Assembly (NCBI RefSeq): GCF_001417735.1
Contig: NZ_BBUZ01000024.1
Span: 699,798-763,797, forward strand
Direction: 5' to 3'
Origin: Streptomyces sp. NBRC 110028
Lineage (GTDB): Bacteria > Actinomycetota > Actinomycetes > Streptomycetales > Streptomycetaceae
DNA length: 64,000 nucleotides
A program made the position numbers and the translations under genes. The notes under the pieces are model-generated. The model was not told the DNA's origin. It was given only the letters and a program-made list of their open reading frames with translations, and did not search any database. Of this stretch, positions 1 to 9,436 are shown piece by piece; the first letter of the stretch is position 1, and each line of letters begins with the position of its first letter.

Positions 1-2233
1 TGGTGATCCCGGGACGGCCCTTGGGCAGGCGCTTGCGGACCGGGCGGTACTCGACGACCTTCTCGACCTCCGGCGCGGCCTGCTCGACCGCCTTCTCCTC
101 CTTCTTCTTGGCGGAGAGCGGCTGACCGACCTTGCAGTTGTCGCGGTAGATCGCCAGCGCCTTGAGGCCCAGCTTCCAGCCCTCGAAGTAGATCTCCTCG
201 ATCTCCTCGACGGAGGCCGACTCCGGCATGTTGACCGTCTTGGAGATCGCGCCGGACAGGAACGGCTGGGCGGCGGCCATCATCCGCACGTGCCCCATCG
301 GCGAGATGGAGCGCTCACCCATGGCGCAGTCGAAGACCTCGTAGTGCTCGGGCTTCAGCCCGGGCGCGTCGATCACATTGCCGTGCTCGGCGATGTGCGC
401 GACGATCGCCTCGACCTGCTCCGGCTGGTAGCCGAGCCGCTTGAGCGCCTTGGGGACCGTGTTGTTCACGATCTGCATCGAGCCGCCGCCGACCAGCTTC
501 TTGAACTTCACCAGGGCCAGGTCCGGCTCGACGCCCGTGGTGTCGCAGTCCATCATCAGGCCGATGGTGCCGGTGGGGGCGAGCACCGACGCCTGGGCGT
601 TGCGGAAGCCGCTCTTCTCGCCGAGGCGCAGCACGTCCTGCCATGCCTCGGTGGCCGCCGCCCAGACCGGGGTGTCCAGGTCGTCCATGCGCTTGGCGAT
701 GGCGTTGGCGTCCGAGTGCTGCTTCATGACGCGGTTGTGGGCGTCCGCGTTGCGGGCGTAGCCGTCGTACGGGCCGACGACGGCCGCCAGCTCGGCGGAG
801 CGCTTGTACGAGGTGCCGGTCATCAGGGAGGTGATGGCTCCGGCCAGGGCCCGGCCGCCGTCGCTGTCGTAGGCGTGGCCGGTGGCCATCAGCAGGGCGC
901 CGAGGTTGGCGTAGCCGATGCCCAGCTGGCGGAAGGCGCGGGTCGTTTCGCCGATCTTCTGGGTCGGGAAGTCCGCGAAGCAGATGGAGATGTCCATCGC
1001 GGTGATGACCAGCTCGACGACCTTGGCGAAGCGCTCGGCGTCGAAGCGCTGGTTGCCGGCGCCGTCGTCCTCGAGGAACTTCATGAGGTTGAGCGAGGCC
1101 AGGTTGCACGAGGAGTTGTCCAGGTGCATGTACTCACTGCACGGGTTGGAGGCGGTGATCCGGCCCGTCTCCGGCGAGGTGTGCCAGTAGTTGATCGTGT
1201 CGTCGTACTGGATGCCCGGGTCGGCGCAGGCCCAGGCCGCCTCGGCCATCTTGCGGAAGAGGGACTTGGCGTCGACCTCCTCGATGGGCTCACCGTTGAG
1301 ACGGCTGCGCAGACCGAACGGCGAGCCGGACTCCACGGCCTTCATGAACGCGTCGTTCACGCGGACGGAGTTGTTGGCGTTCTGGTACTGGACGGACGTG
1401 ATGTCGTCGCCGCCCAGATCCATGTCGAAGCCCGCGTCGCGCAGGGCGCGGATCTTCTCCTCCTCCTTGACCTTGGTCTCGATGAACGCCTCGACGTCCG
1501 GGTGGTCGACGTCGAGAACGACCATCTTGGCGGCCCGGCGGGTCGCACCGCCCGACTTGATCGTTCCAGCGGAGGCGTCGGCTCCGCGCATGAAGGAGAC
1601 GGGCCCGGAGGCGTTGCCGCCGGAGGAGAGCAGTTCCTTGGAGGAGCGGATGCGGGAGAGGTTCAGGCCGGCGCCGGAGCCGCCCTTGAAGATCATCCCC
1701 TCTTCCTTGTACCAGTCCAGGATCGACTCCATGGAGTCGTCCACGGAGAGGATGAAGCAGGCGCTGACCTGCTGCGGCTGCTTGGTGCCGACGTTGAACC
1801 ACACGGGCGAGTTGAAGCTGAAGACCTGGTGCAGCAACGCGTACGTGAGCTCGTGGTCGAAGATCTCGGCGTCTGCGGGGGAGGCGAAGTAGCCGTTGAC
1901 CTCGCCGGAGGTGCGGTAGGTGCTCACCACCCGGTCGATGAGCTGCTTGAGGCTCGCCTCGCGCTCCGGGGAGCCGACGGCACCGCGGAAGTACTTGCTC
2001 GTGACGATGTTGACCGCGTTCACCGACCAGAAGTCGGGGAACTCCACGCCGCGCTGCTCGAAGTTGACCGAGCCGTCACGCCAGTTGGTCATGACGACGT
2101 CACGACGCTCCCAGGCCACCTCGTCGTACGGATGCACGCCGGGGGTGGTGTGGACGCGCTCGATACGCAGACCCTTGTTCTTGCTTCCCTTGGAGCGGGA
2201 GCCTCGTGCGGGGCCGCTCGCCGTCTCTGTCAT
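1..2233 (-). CDS. nrdJ: Vitamin B12-dependent (class II) ribonucleoside-diphosphate reductase, 3' end missing
   Basis: Converts ribonucleotides to deoxyribonucleotides in the cytoplasm using adenosylcobalamin as radical source, so it works with or without oxygen. About 744 N-terminal residues are visible; the gene runs off the left edge, so the C-terminal domain is not seen. The catalytic motif NPCSE, the upstream SGAGLNLSRI and the SVLAPTGTIGLMMDCDTTG segment are typical of the long actinobacterial NrdJ. The start is the ATG at 2233 (MTETASGPARGS). It lies 114 bp downstream of nrdR on the same strand, the usual Streptomyces nrdRJ operon, and is probably controlled by NrdR through the two boxes near 3 kb. 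Identity is very likely; only the missing end limits the call. Confidence 0.95.
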   Translation of the reverse strand, partial: MTETASGPARGSRSKGSKNKGLRIERVHTTPGVHPYDEVAWERRDVVMTNWRDGSVNFEQRGVEFPDFWSVNAVNIVTSKYFRGAVGSPEREASLKQLIDRVVSTYRTSGEVNGYFASPADAEIFDHELTYALLHQVFSFNSPVWFNVGTKQPQQVSACFILSVDDSMESILDWYKEEGMIFKGGSGAGLNLSRIRSSKELLSSGGNASGPVSFMRGADASAGTIKSGGATRRAAKMVVLDVDHPDVEAFIETKVKEEEKIRALRDAGFDMDLGGDDITSVQYQNANNSVRVNDAFMKAVESGSPFGLRSRLNGEPIEEVDAKSLFRKMAEAAWACADPGIQYDDTINYWHTSPETGRITASNPCSEYMHLDNSSCNLASLNLMKFLEDDGAGNQRFDAERFAKVVELVITAMDISICFADFPTQKIGETTRAFRQLGIGYANLGALLMATGHAYDSDGGRALAGAITSLMTGTSYKRSAELAAVVGPYDGYARNADAHNRVMKQHSDANAIAKRMDDLDTPVWAAATEAWQDVLRLGEKSGFRNAQASVLAPTGTIGLMMDCDTTGVEPDLALVKFKKLVGGGSMQIVNNTVPKALKRLGYQPEQVEAIVAHIAEHGNVIDAPGLKPEHYEVFDCAMGERSISPMGHVRMMAAAQPFLSGAISKTVNMPESASVEEIEEIYFEGWKLGLKALAIYRDNCKVGQPLSAKKKEEKAVEQAAPEVEKVVEYRPVRKRLPKGRPGIT

Positions 2234-2347
2234 TCCGCCTCCCAGTACGGGCGAAAACGCCCTGATGTGCCCATTTCTTCCCGGGCACGGTGTCTCTGTT
2301 CTTCACCCGGCGGCGCGATAGGCCCCGGGCAGATCTTCGGCCGCCGG

Positions 2348-2866
2348 TCAGTCGGCGGCGGTGACGGGCGCGGGGGCCTCCGCGGCCCCGGCGCCGGGCC
2401 CGCGGTCGTGCGCGGGAGGCCGTTGCTGATCACGCAGCTCCGCGACCGCGGCCTCGAAGTCCTCGAGCGAGTCGAAGGCGCGGTAGACGGAGGCGAAGCG
2501 GAGGTAGGCGACGAGGTCCAACTCCTGGAGCGGACCGAGTATGGCGAGCCCCACGTCATGAGTGGACAGCTCGGCGCTGCCGGTGGCCCGGACGGCCTCC
2601 TCCACGCGCTGACCGAGCTTGGCGAGGGCGTCCTCGGTGACGGGACGGCCCTGGCACGCCTTGCGGACCCCGGAGATGACCTTGTCGCGGCTGAAGGGCT
2701 CGGTGACCCCGCTCCGCTTGATCACCATCAGTGACGCGGTCTCCACGGTCGTGAAGCGGCGCGAACAGTCGGGGCACTGGCGGCGCCTGCGGATCGAGCA
2801 GCCGTCATCCGTGGTCCGGCTGTCGACGACGCGGCTGTCCGGGTGCCTGCAGAAGGGGCAGTGCAT
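2348..2866 (-). CDS. nrdR: Transcriptional repressor NrdR (ribonucleotide reductase regulator)
   Basis: A 172-residue Zn-ribbon plus ATP-cone repressor of ribonucleotide reductase genes. The N-terminus [17 protein letters not shown] supplies Cys3 and Cys6, with Cys31 and Cys34 (CPDC) completing the zinc ribbon. The ATP-cone follows at about residues 49-139 ([16 protein letters not shown] onward). A Pro/Ala-rich tail of about 20 residues extends beyond the core. It is the first gene of the nrdR-nrdJ operon and has two NrdR boxes upstream at 2988-3035, so it very probably controls itself and nrdJ in response to the dATP/ATP ratio. Confidence 0.97.
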   Translation of the reverse strand: MHCPFCRHPDSRVVDSRTTDDGCSIRRRRQCPDCSRRFTTVETASLMVIKRSGVTEPFSRDKVISGVRKACQGRPVTEDALAKLGQRVEEAVRATGSAELSTHDVGLAILGPLQELDLVAYLRFASVYRAFDSLEDFEAAVAELRDQQRPPAHDRGPGAGAAEAPAPVTAAD

Positions 2867-2987
2867 GACTCCGTACCCTCCCTCACCCTCAAGAACGGCG
2901 CATGACTGATAAGCCCCCGCCGGCCGCGCGGGCCCGCCGGAGCGACCACAAGCATAGGCGAAGATCTCGGCAACGAATCACCGGGGA

Positions 2988-3003
2988 CCACAAGCTGTGG
3001 GTG
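2988..3003. promoter_or_regulatory. NrdR box 2 (weaker)
   Basis: Reads ccacaagctgtgggtg, an imperfect palindrome matching about 7 of 16 positions of the NrdR consensus (acaCtAtATaTwGtgt). It starts 32 bp from the stronger box at 3020, about three helical turns, the spacing known for paired NrdR sites. The spacing is the main support. Confidence 0.65.
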
Positions 3004-3019
3004 GCTGACATCCATCAAA

Positions 3020-3035
3020 CCACTAGATCTGGTGT
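3020..3035. promoter_or_regulatory. NrdR box 1 (strong)
   Basis: Reads ccactagatctggtgt and matches 12 or more of 16 positions of the NrdR-box consensus, including the conserved C and G of the arms. It lies about 155 bp upstream of the nrdR start, paired with the box at 2988. Confidence 0.8.
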
Positions 3036-3242
3036 CTGGCACCCAACCGCACCGAATGGCGTGTCATGACCCGGGAGCAGGCACGAGACTACGCGAACCC
3101 CACGGGTCCCGGCTCCACGGGGAGCCGGGTGCGAGACTGTGACCCGCCGCCGACACGACCGAAGATCGCCCCTCAGCCCGCACCGGAACCGGCCTATACA
3201 CCCAAGCCTCTGATCACGTCAGCTCAACTGGGATATTTCACT

Positions 3243-3256
3243 CGAACGTGTGTTTG
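3243..3256. promoter_or_regulatory. SOS box (LexA operator) of lexA
   Basis: Reads cgaacgtgtgtttg, a full match to the Gram-positive/actinobacterial SOS consensus CGAACRNRYGTTYG. It is 64 bp before the lexA start, consistent with lexA autoregulation. Confidence 0.9.
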
Positions 3257-3319
3257 GCGCAACCTTTCGAAAGCAACTACCGTTGTCCAACTAGGGAGAA
3301 CATCTCGAGAGGGGCCGTC

Positions 3320-4123
3320 GTGACCACCACCGCAGAGAGCGCCGCTGTTACCGCCCAGGAGCGCTCCCAGAGCCGACTCGAACAGACGCACGCGATGCAT
3401 CAGACCCACGCGATCAACGACGCGAGCACGAACCCGGAGGGGCAGAAAGCGACCCGATCACTACCCGGGCGACCTCCAGGAATCCGGGCGGACAGTTCAG
3501 GGCTGACCGACCGGCAGCGTCGCGTCATCGAGGTCATCCGCGACTCTGTGCAGCGGCGCGGCTACCCGCCGTCCATGCGGGAGATCGGCCAGGCGGTGGG
3601 TCTCTCCAGCACCTCGTCCGTCGCCCATCAGCTGATGGCCCTGGAGCGCAAGGGCTTCCTGCGGCGCGACCCCCACCGGCCCCGGGCATATGAGGTCCGT
3701 GGCTCGGACCAGCCCAGCACGCAGCCGACGGACACCACCGGCAAGCCCGCCGCCTCCTACGTCCCGCTGGTCGGCCGGATCGCGGCCGGCGGGCCGATCC
3801 TCGCCGAGGAGTCGGTCGAGGATGTCTTCCCCCTCCCCCGCCAGCTGGTCGGCGACGGAGAGCTGTTCGTCCTGAAGGTGGTCGGCGACTCGATGATCGA
3901 GGCCGCCATCTGCGACGGGGACTGGGTCACGGTGCGCCGTCAGCCCGTCGCCGAAAACGGTGACATCGTCGCCGCGATGCTCGACGGGGAGGCGACGGTG
4001 AAGCGCTTCAAGCGCGAGGACGGCCATGTCTGGCTGCTCCCGCACAACGCCTCGTACCAGCCGATCCCCGGTGATGAGGCGACCATTCTGGGCAAGGTCG
4101 TCGCGGTGCTGCGGCGCGTCTGA
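3320..4123 (+). CDS. lexA: SOS response repressor and self-cleaving peptidase LexA
   Basis: A 267-residue SOS repressor. A winged helix-turn-helix DNA-binding domain spans about residues 62-125 ([19 protein letters not shown], then [17 protein letters not shown]). The autocleavage site is Ala156-Gly157 in [11 protein letters not shown]. The Ser/Lys dyad is Ser191 ([10 protein letters not shown]) and Lys228 (ATVKRF). I chose GTG 3320 because gagaggggcc precedes it and Streptomyces LexA proteins start VTTTA; an upstream in-frame start at 3248 would lie on the SOS box. Nothing in the domains is unusual. It is convergent with the DinG-type helicase. Confidence 0.97.
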   Translation: MTTTAESAAVTAQERSQSRLEQTHAMHQTHAINDASTNPEGQKATRSLPGRPPGIRADSSGLTDRQRRVIEVIRDSVQRRGYPPSMREIGQAVGLSSTSSVAHQLMALERKGFLRRDPHRPRAYEVRGSDQPSTQPTDTTGKPAASYVPLVGRIAAGGPILAEESVEDVFPLPRQLVGDGELFVLKVVGDSMIEAAICDGDWVTVRRQPVAENGDIVAAMLDGEATVKRFKREDGHVWLLPHNASYQPIPGDEATILGKVVAVLRRV

Positions 4124-4162
4124 ACCGGCTGAGCGAGGCGCGCCCCAGCGCGCCCCACGACC

Positions 4163-4196
4163 GGGCCCCGGGACCACTGCGCCGGTTCCGGGGCCC
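4163..4196. terminator. Hairpin terminator between lexA and the DinG-type helicase
   Basis: Inverted repeat gggccccgg (4163-4171) and ccggggccc (4188-4196) in the 90-bp gap between convergent genes. There is no T-tract, as is common in Streptomyces; it is probably bidirectional. Confidence 0.65.
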
Positions 4197-4213
4197 TGCT
4201 GTATGCCCGCGCG

Positions 4214-6214
4214 CTACGCCCCGTCGGCCTTGGCCGCCGCGTCGATCGCGGCCAGGGAACGGCGCACCTGGTTGCGATCGGTCGTGTACCAGAAGTCCGG
4301 CATGGTCTTCCGCAGGAACGAGCCGTAGCGGGCCCGCTCGACCCGCGGGTCCAGAACGGCGACGATGCCGCGGTCCCCGGAGGCCCGCACGAGCCGGCCC
4401 GCGCCCTGCGCCATCAGCAGGGCGGCATGCGTGGCCGCGACGGCCATGAAGCCATTGCCACCGGCCTCCTCCACGGCCTTCTGGCGGGCGCTCATCAGTG
4501 GGTCGTCGGGGCGCGGGAAGGGCACCCGGTCCATGACCACCAACTGACAGCTCGGGCCCGGCACATCCACGCCCTGCCACAGCGACAGCGTGCCGAACAG
4601 GCAGGTCCTGGGATCGGCGGCGAACGCCCGGATCAGCTCGCCGAGAGTCTCCTCGCCCTGGAGGAGGATGGGCATGTCGAGCCGTCCGCGCAGCTCTTCC
4701 GCGGCGGCCTGGGCGGCGCGCATGGACGAGAACAGCCCGAGTGTGCGCCCGCCCGCGGCCTCCACCAACTCGGCCAGCTCATCCAGCATGTCGCCGCGGC
4801 TGCCCTCGCGGCCGGGCTGGGTGAGATGCTTGGCGACGTAGAGGATCCCCTGCTTCGCGTAGTCGAAGGGCGAGCCGACATCGAGGGACTGCCAGCGCGG
4901 AGCGGATTCCTCGCCGCCCTCGGGGTCCTGCGGGCTCTCGGGAGCGAGGCCGAGCGACGCGGCCACCCCGTTGAAGTCCCCGCCGATCTTGAGCGTGGCG
5001 GAGGTGAGGATCACCGAGCGGTCATCGAACAGCTTCTCGCGCAGCAGCCCGGACACGGACAGCGGAGCGACACGCAGCGAGGCACCGAAACGGTCGTGCC
5101 GCTCGTACCAGATGACATCGAACTCGGAGCCCTCCACGATCCGCTCCGCCACCTGGTGGATGTTCTCCACCGCGCCCAGGGCCTGCTTACGGACGGCGTC
5201 CTCATCCTGAACCGAGGCATCGCGGGTGGCGCCGAGGGCTGAGATCACCGTACGGGCCGCGTCGCGCAACGCCATCAGGGCATAGCTCAGGTCCTCGGGG
5301 ATGGTCTCGAGGCGGCCGGGCAGGGCCAGCTCCATGATCCGCTCGAAGGTCTCCGAGGCGGTCTGGAGAGCGTCGGCCGCCTTCTCGTTGACCAGCTTGG
5401 TGGCGCGCCGCACGGCCCGGTTGACCTGGCCGGGGGTGAGCTCGCCGCTGGCGACGCCGGTGACGCGGGAGACCAGCTCATGTGCCTCGTCGACGATCAG
5501 CACCTCGTGGCTGGGCAGAACCGGGGCGCCCTCGATCGCGTCGATGGCGAGCAGCGCGTGGTTGGTGACGACGACCTCCGCGAGCTTGGCGCGCTCGCGG
5601 GCGGCCTCGGCGAAGCACTCGGCGCCATAGGCGCATTTGGACGCGCCGAGGCATTCCCGGGAGGTGACGGACACCTGGGACCAGGCGCGGTCGGAGACGC
5701 CGGGGGTCAGGTCGTCGCGGTCGCCCGTCTCGGTCTCGTCGGACCAGTCACGCAGCCGCAGCAGGTCCTTGCCCAGCTTGCTGGTGGGCGCGGCCGCCTC
5801 GAAGGGGTCGAACAGCCCGGCCTCGTCGGCGTCGTCCTGCGGCACCCCTTCGTGGAGGCGGTGCAGGCACAGATAGTTGGAGCGCCCCTTGAGCATGGCG
5901 AACTCGGGGCGGCGGCGCAGCAGCGGATGCAGAGCGTCGACGGTGCGCGGCAGATCGCGCTCGACGAGCTGGCGCTGCAGGGCGAGGGTCGCCGTGGCGA
6001 CGACGACGCGCTCGCCCTGGGCGAGGGCGGGCACCAGATAGCCGAGCGACTTGCCGGTGCCGGTGCCGGCCTGGACCAGCAGATGGGAATTGTCGTCGAT
6101 CGCCTCGGCCACGGCTTCGGCCATGGCTGTCTGGCCAGGGCGTTCGGTACCACCGACAGCGGTGACGGCGGCGTGCAGCAGGTCTGCGAGTGGAGGCGAG
6201 GACGTGTCAGTCAT
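4214..6214 (-). CDS. DinG/XPD-type Fe-S ATP-dependent DNA helicase
   Basis: A 666-residue superfamily 2 helicase of the DinG/XPD group, which unwinds DNA 5' to 3' and acts on R-loops and damaged forks. Walker A AGTGTGKS is at residues 49-56 and the DEAH box (VDEAHE) at about 241-246. Four cysteines between them, C116 (SNYLC), C188, C194 and C200, fit the family's 4Fe-4S ligands. C-terminal helicase motifs include GTLSLWQGVDVPG and a late GAGRLVRASGDRG. The ATG at 6214 gives the usual N-terminus. It lies tail to tail with lexA. No SOS box was found at its own 5' end, so damage induction is not supported by sequence here. Confidence 0.93.
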   Translation of the reverse strand: MTDTSSPPLADLLHAAVTAVGGTERPGQTAMAEAVAEAIDDNSHLLVQAGTGTGKSLGYLVPALAQGERVVVATATLALQRQLVERDLPRTVDALHPLLRRRPEFAMLKGRSNYLCLHRLHEGVPQDDADEAGLFDPFEAAAPTSKLGKDLLRLRDWSDETETGDRDDLTPGVSDRAWSQVSVTSRECLGASKCAYGAECFAEAARERAKLAEVVVTNHALLAIDAIEGAPVLPSHEVLIVDEAHELVSRVTGVASGELTPGQVNRAVRRATKLVNEKAADALQTASETFERIMELALPGRLETIPEDLSYALMALRDAARTVISALGATRDASVQDEDAVRKQALGAVENIHQVAERIVEGSEFDVIWYERHDRFGASLRVAPLSVSGLLREKLFDDRSVILTSATLKIGGDFNGVAASLGLAPESPQDPEGGEESAPRWQSLDVGSPFDYAKQGILYVAKHLTQPGREGSRGDMLDELAELVEAAGGRTLGLFSSMRAAQAAAEELRGRLDMPILLQGEETLGELIRAFAADPRTCLFGTLSLWQGVDVPGPSCQLVVMDRVPFPRPDDPLMSARQKAVEEAGGNGFMAVAATHAALLMAQGAGRLVRASGDRGIVAVLDPRVERARYGSFLRKTMPDFWYTTDRNQVRRSLAAIDAAAKADGA

Positions 6215-6381
6215 AGGGCTGCCAGCCTACGCGGCGGCACCGACATCACTCCCGTTAACGGCCGCATCAGCCTCCGCGGAGGGAACCCGTGATAGCGGCG
6301 GAACCTGGACGGGCCGAGCGGTGTATCACAGGAAAAGGCGGCGTTCAGAGGCCGTCGCGGATCACAGGGGGTCACGATGGC

Positions 6382-7068
6382 TCACAGCAGGTGGCGCAGG
6401 GACCGGTCGCGCAGCATCAGCGCCGCCCGTTTCTCCGGGAGGTCCACCTCTGCGGAGAAGCGGAAACCGGCGCCGAGGAAGGCCGCGACGGAGGGGATGT
6501 TGCGCAGATCGGGTTCGGCCACGACGCGCGCGCAGGAGGGGCGGTGTTCGAGCACCAGATCGGCCGCGGCACGGAGCAGGGTCGAGCCGAGGCCCCGGCC
6601 ACGGTCGCTGACGCGGCCGATGAGCAGGTGGATGCCGGTGTCGTGCGGCCGGGCCGGGTAGTACCGGGCGAGCGGGTCGAGATCGGCGCGGTAGACCTCC
6701 CAGTAGCTCATCGGCACGCCGTCCAGCACTCCCAGGCAGGGCACGCTCCGGCCGTCACCGTCGAGCTGGCCGCCCAGGTGGCTCGCCGTGATGTCGTCCG
6801 GGCCGTCGAGTTCCCAGAAGGCGGCCACGGACGGGTCATTCATCCATCGGGCGATGAGCCGCAGATCGCGCCCGACGCGGACCGGGACCAGTTGGAAGGC
6901 CCCCACCGGGGTGCTGGTGGGGCCCCATTCGGCGATGCGGTCGAGGAGGTCGGGGCCGCTGTCGGCATCCAGGCCGCTCAGCTGGTTCTCGGGGATTCGC
7001 GCGGTGTCCTCTTCCTGGCGCATCCGCATGTCGATGGTGTCGTCGGTGCTGGAGTCGGAGTGCGGCAC
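6382..7068 (-). CDS. GNAT-type N-acyltransferase of a siderophore (NIS) cluster
   Basis: A 228-residue GNAT-fold acyltransferase resembling the IucB/AlcB/RhbD group, which acylate hydroxylated amines in hydroxamate siderophore pathways. The C-terminal half carries the acetyl-CoA loop (GRVSDRGRGLGSTLLRAAAD) followed by RNIPSVAAFLGAGFRF. The first 50 or so residues are a poorly conserved acidic extension. The start is GTG 7068, with a GAGGAGAG site about ten bases upstream. It is third in order after the aminotransferase and the NIS synthetase, which is the main reason to assign it to a siderophore; the substrate is unknown. A general GNAT role cannot be excluded. Confidence 0.8.
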   Translation of the reverse strand: MPHSDSSTDDTIDMRMRQEEDTARIPENQLSGLDADSGPDLLDRIAEWGPTSTPVGAFQLVPVRVGRDLRLIARWMNDPSVAAFWELDGPDDITASHLGGQLDGDGRSVPCLGVLDGVPMSYWEVYRADLDPLARYYPARPHDTGIHLLIGRVSDRGRGLGSTLLRAAADLVLEHRPSCARVVAEPDLRNIPSVAAFLGAGFRFSAEVDLPEKRAALMLRDRSLRHLL

Positions 7069-7135
7069 GGCGACGCTCTCCTCTCATGGATCTCAGACGC
7101 GCCGTGAGGGGCGTGGTCGGCGGGATGGACGGACG

Positions 7136-9244
7136 TCATGCCAGGGAAGCGGCGGATGTGACAAGGGGGTTGGTGATGGTGACGTAGACGGACTGGGTGT
7201 CGACCGGCCCCACGAGTTCGTCCAGGCCGCGCAGGCGGGTGAGCAGATTGGCCTTGCAGCGCAAGGTGGGCGTCTCGAGGAGACGGGCGGGCAACCGCGA
7301 GCGGAGTTTGCCGGGGCCGGACGCGGCGTCGGCGAGGAAGCGGCGGAACGCGGCCAGCAGCACGCGCTCGTCGGCGAGCCGCTGCGCCCCGAACGCTCCG
7401 ATCACTCCGAGGACGTTGTTGACGCCGAGGTAGTAGGCGAAGCGCTCATCGGTGACCTCGTCGGACACGAAGGTGTCGCTGCGCCCGCCGATGCCGGGCA
7501 GCCGCCGCTGGAGGTCGTCATATCGGGACTCCCGGAAGTAGTAACCCTGGTTGTCCCGGTAGCGGCCCCCGACCGGCCAGCCGTCCGGGTCCAGCAGCAC
7601 CAGGGTGTTCTGCTGGTGTGCCTCCAGGGCGATGCCTGCCTCTCCGTCCAGCCAGAGCACGGGGCGTACGACCGTGCGCAGGTAACGCAGGAACCACTCG
7701 GCGCTGACGGCCGCCGAGGAGCGACCGGTGCGGGCGGCGAGCCGGGCGATGAGACGGGCCAGCCGTGAGCGCATCGCGGGCTGTCCCGGCCAGGGCCGGA
7801 GCGAGAGGAGCCCGGCGACGCAGACGGCGTCGTCGCCCGGGCCGAACGGGTTGTGCCGGATGACGACGTCGAGCCCGGTCAGGGGCTCGCCGTCCGGCCC
7901 GTCCACCGCGAGCCAGGCCGGGTCGCGGACGATGTCGAAGCCGGGGAATCCGGGGAAGGCGGCCCGCCACTGCTCGGCCAGTCCGCTGCGCAGCAGCCGG
8001 TGTACCTCGACACCGCGGCGAAGCTCCTTGCGGAGGTTCTCGCGGCGGGAGTTGGTGATCCGCAGACCGAGGGAGAGTTTGAGCATCGCGGGCGCGCCGG
8101 GCCGGTAGACGGTGCGGACCGAGGAGGTGGGGTGCCAGTGTCCGCCGGCCGGGCCGAGGTCGTGCAGCAGGCCCGCGTCGAACAGCGCGGCGACGGCCGG
8201 GCGGTGCCGGATCTCGTGGGCCTGCCAGGGGTGCAGGGGCAGGGGCACGGATCCGGGGGGCAGGTGCAGACCGCTGCCCGCGAGAGAGAGGGCCAGCCTC
8301 TCGGCCGGCACGGTTCTGCCGCGTTCGGTCCAGGCCGACTCGCAGGCGAGCGCGGAGCGGTCAACGGCGAGCCAGTGCAGGGGAAAGGAGCCACGCGATT
8401 CGGGTGAGCACACAGGTGACGCGGCATCGGAGAGACCTTCGCGGCTCTTCGGCGTGGGATGAAGGGGGTGACCGAGGAGGAGGGACTGTTCCGCGCTGAG
8501 GAAGAGGGTGCCGGCGCCGGGATCGGCGGGCACGGCCCGGCGGTGGGCGAGGAATTGGGCAGTGCGTCGTACGGAGTCCGCGACCCGGCCGACGAGGTCG
8601 GATGCCTCCGCGTCGGTTTCGTCCTGCCGGGCCGCGTATGCCGCCTCCCGGGTGAGCAGCGCCGCAAGGGCCACGGCGCCGACGGGCGGGGCGTCCCAGG
8701 GTCCGTGTTCCAGCACAGGTGCGCCGAAGCGGTGCCAGCCGGTGGCCGACCAGTAGCGGACTGGCACCTGGAGGGAGGTGCCGCTCGCGGGAAGGGGGAT
8801 GCGCAGGGTGTCGCCGTCCAAGGGCCCCGCGGCGGTCTCCCGTACCCAGCAGCGCAGCAGGTTCTCGACCCCCGCGGCGTCTGCGGCGAGCTGTGGGTCG
8901 GGGTGGTCGAGCGGGTCCTGTCCGGCGGTGGGGGCGAGGCTTTCGGCAGCGTCAGGACCGCTGTGATCCTGACGCGGCACCGGGGCCGTCACGAGGTGGG
9001 GCGGCCCGGCAGAGGCTGCCGACGGTGTGAGTGCCGTGGCCCGGGCTGGTGCGAGCTGGGCCGACGCGGGCCGGATCGGTGTGACCCGGGGCGGCGCGGG
9101 CGGGAGTCCGGTGGCCTCCCCCGCGGCGATGGCCACGGGCGGCTGGGGCACGAGCGGCTCGGCCGCGGAGGGCACGGCGGGCGGTGCCTCGCCTCCGGCT
9201 GGGGGGTGCCCGGCGGCGGGGGTGCGGGCCGTACGGTCGCTCAT
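7136..9244 (-). CDS. NRPS-independent siderophore synthetase (IucA/IucC family)
   Basis: A 702-residue ATP-dependent synthetase that joins a polycarboxylate such as citrate to an amine or alcohol. The catalytic core has the family motifs LPLHPWQAHEI, HPTSSVRTVYRPG, LSLGLRITNSRREN, VIRHNPFGPG, LEAHQQNTLVLL and RDNQGYYFRES, and a C-terminal FhuF-like region. About 130 residues at the N-terminus are Pro/Ala-rich and probably disordered. I chose ATG 9244 because ggaggacggtgcc precedes it; the longer frame to 9451 would overlap the aminotransferase gene and a hairpin. S. coelicolor has an equivalent cluster (SCO5799-5801, from memory) listed as a siderophore synthetase locus; its product is unknown to me. 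Confidence 0.93.
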   Translation of the reverse strand: MSDRTARTPAAGHPPAGGEAPPAVPSAAEPLVPQPPVAIAAGEATGLPPAPPRVTPIRPASAQLAPARATALTPSAASAGPPHLVTAPVPRQDHSGPDAAESLAPTAGQDPLDHPDPQLAADAAGVENLLRCWVRETAAGPLDGDTLRIPLPASGTSLQVPVRYWSATGWHRFGAPVLEHGPWDAPPVGAVALAALLTREAAYAARQDETDAEASDLVGRVADSVRRTAQFLAHRRAVPADPGAGTLFLSAEQSLLLGHPLHPTPKSREGLSDAASPVCSPESRGSFPLHWLAVDRSALACESAWTERGRTVPAERLALSLAGSGLHLPPGSVPLPLHPWQAHEIRHRPAVAALFDAGLLHDLGPAGGHWHPTSSVRTVYRPGAPAMLKLSLGLRITNSRRENLRKELRRGVEVHRLLRSGLAEQWRAAFPGFPGFDIVRDPAWLAVDGPDGEPLTGLDVVIRHNPFGPGDDAVCVAGLLSLRPWPGQPAMRSRLARLIARLAARTGRSSAAVSAEWFLRYLRTVVRPVLWLDGEAGIALEAHQQNTLVLLDPDGWPVGGRYRDNQGYYFRESRYDDLQRRLPGIGGRSDTFVSDEVTDERFAYYLGVNNVLGVIGAFGAQRLADERVLLAAFRRFLADAASGPGKLRSRLPARLLETPTLRCKANLLTRLRGLDELVGPVDTQSVYVTITNPLVTSAASLA

Positions 9245-9392
9245 GGCACCGTCCTCCGGGTCCGGCTGGGGATACAGGGGGGCGCGCCCAGGGGAGTGCG
9301 GCATGGTGGGTGCGGCGCTCGCGTCACGGCCTTCACGCCGGGAGCCTCGCGCCTGCCTCCTTCGATGGTGCGGTGGTGGGGCGGTCTCACGG

Positions 9393-9436
9393 CCGCCCCG
9401 CCCGTCACCGGCGGTCTCCGGTGACGGGCGGGGCGG
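9393..9436. terminator. Long perfect hairpin at the end of the aminotransferase gene
   Basis: Perfect 19-bp arms, 9393-9411 and 9418-9436, separated by 6 bases. The hairpin covers the stop codon of the aminotransferase gene (ends 9405) and lies about 150 bp before the synthetase start. It should terminate or attenuate transcription inside the siderophore operon, lowering synthetase relative to aminotransferase, or protect the upstream message. Confidence 0.75.

Larger units (their letters stand above)
2867..3319. promoter_or_regulatory. Divergent promoter region between nrdR and lexA
   Basis: A 453-bp noncoding stretch between two outward-reading regulators. It holds two NrdR boxes (2988-3003 and 3020-3035) on the nrdR side and one SOS box (3243-3256) on the lexA side. 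A hexamer reading tatgct on the minus strand at 2951-2956 could be the nrdR -10, without a convincing -35. I see no cobalamin riboswitch and no credible small gene; the short frames in it lack ribosome binding sites. Confidence 0.7.

Noticed and set aside
290..2734. An 814-codon open frame on the + strand
   Set aside because: It overlaps nrdJ and nrdR antisense, both of which have clear family motifs.
2867..3319. Cobalamin riboswitch for the B12-dependent reductase
   Set aside because: No B12-box-like element or suitable fold was seen; NrdR boxes explain the control. In Streptomyces the riboswitch is known for the class I genes, not nrdRJ.
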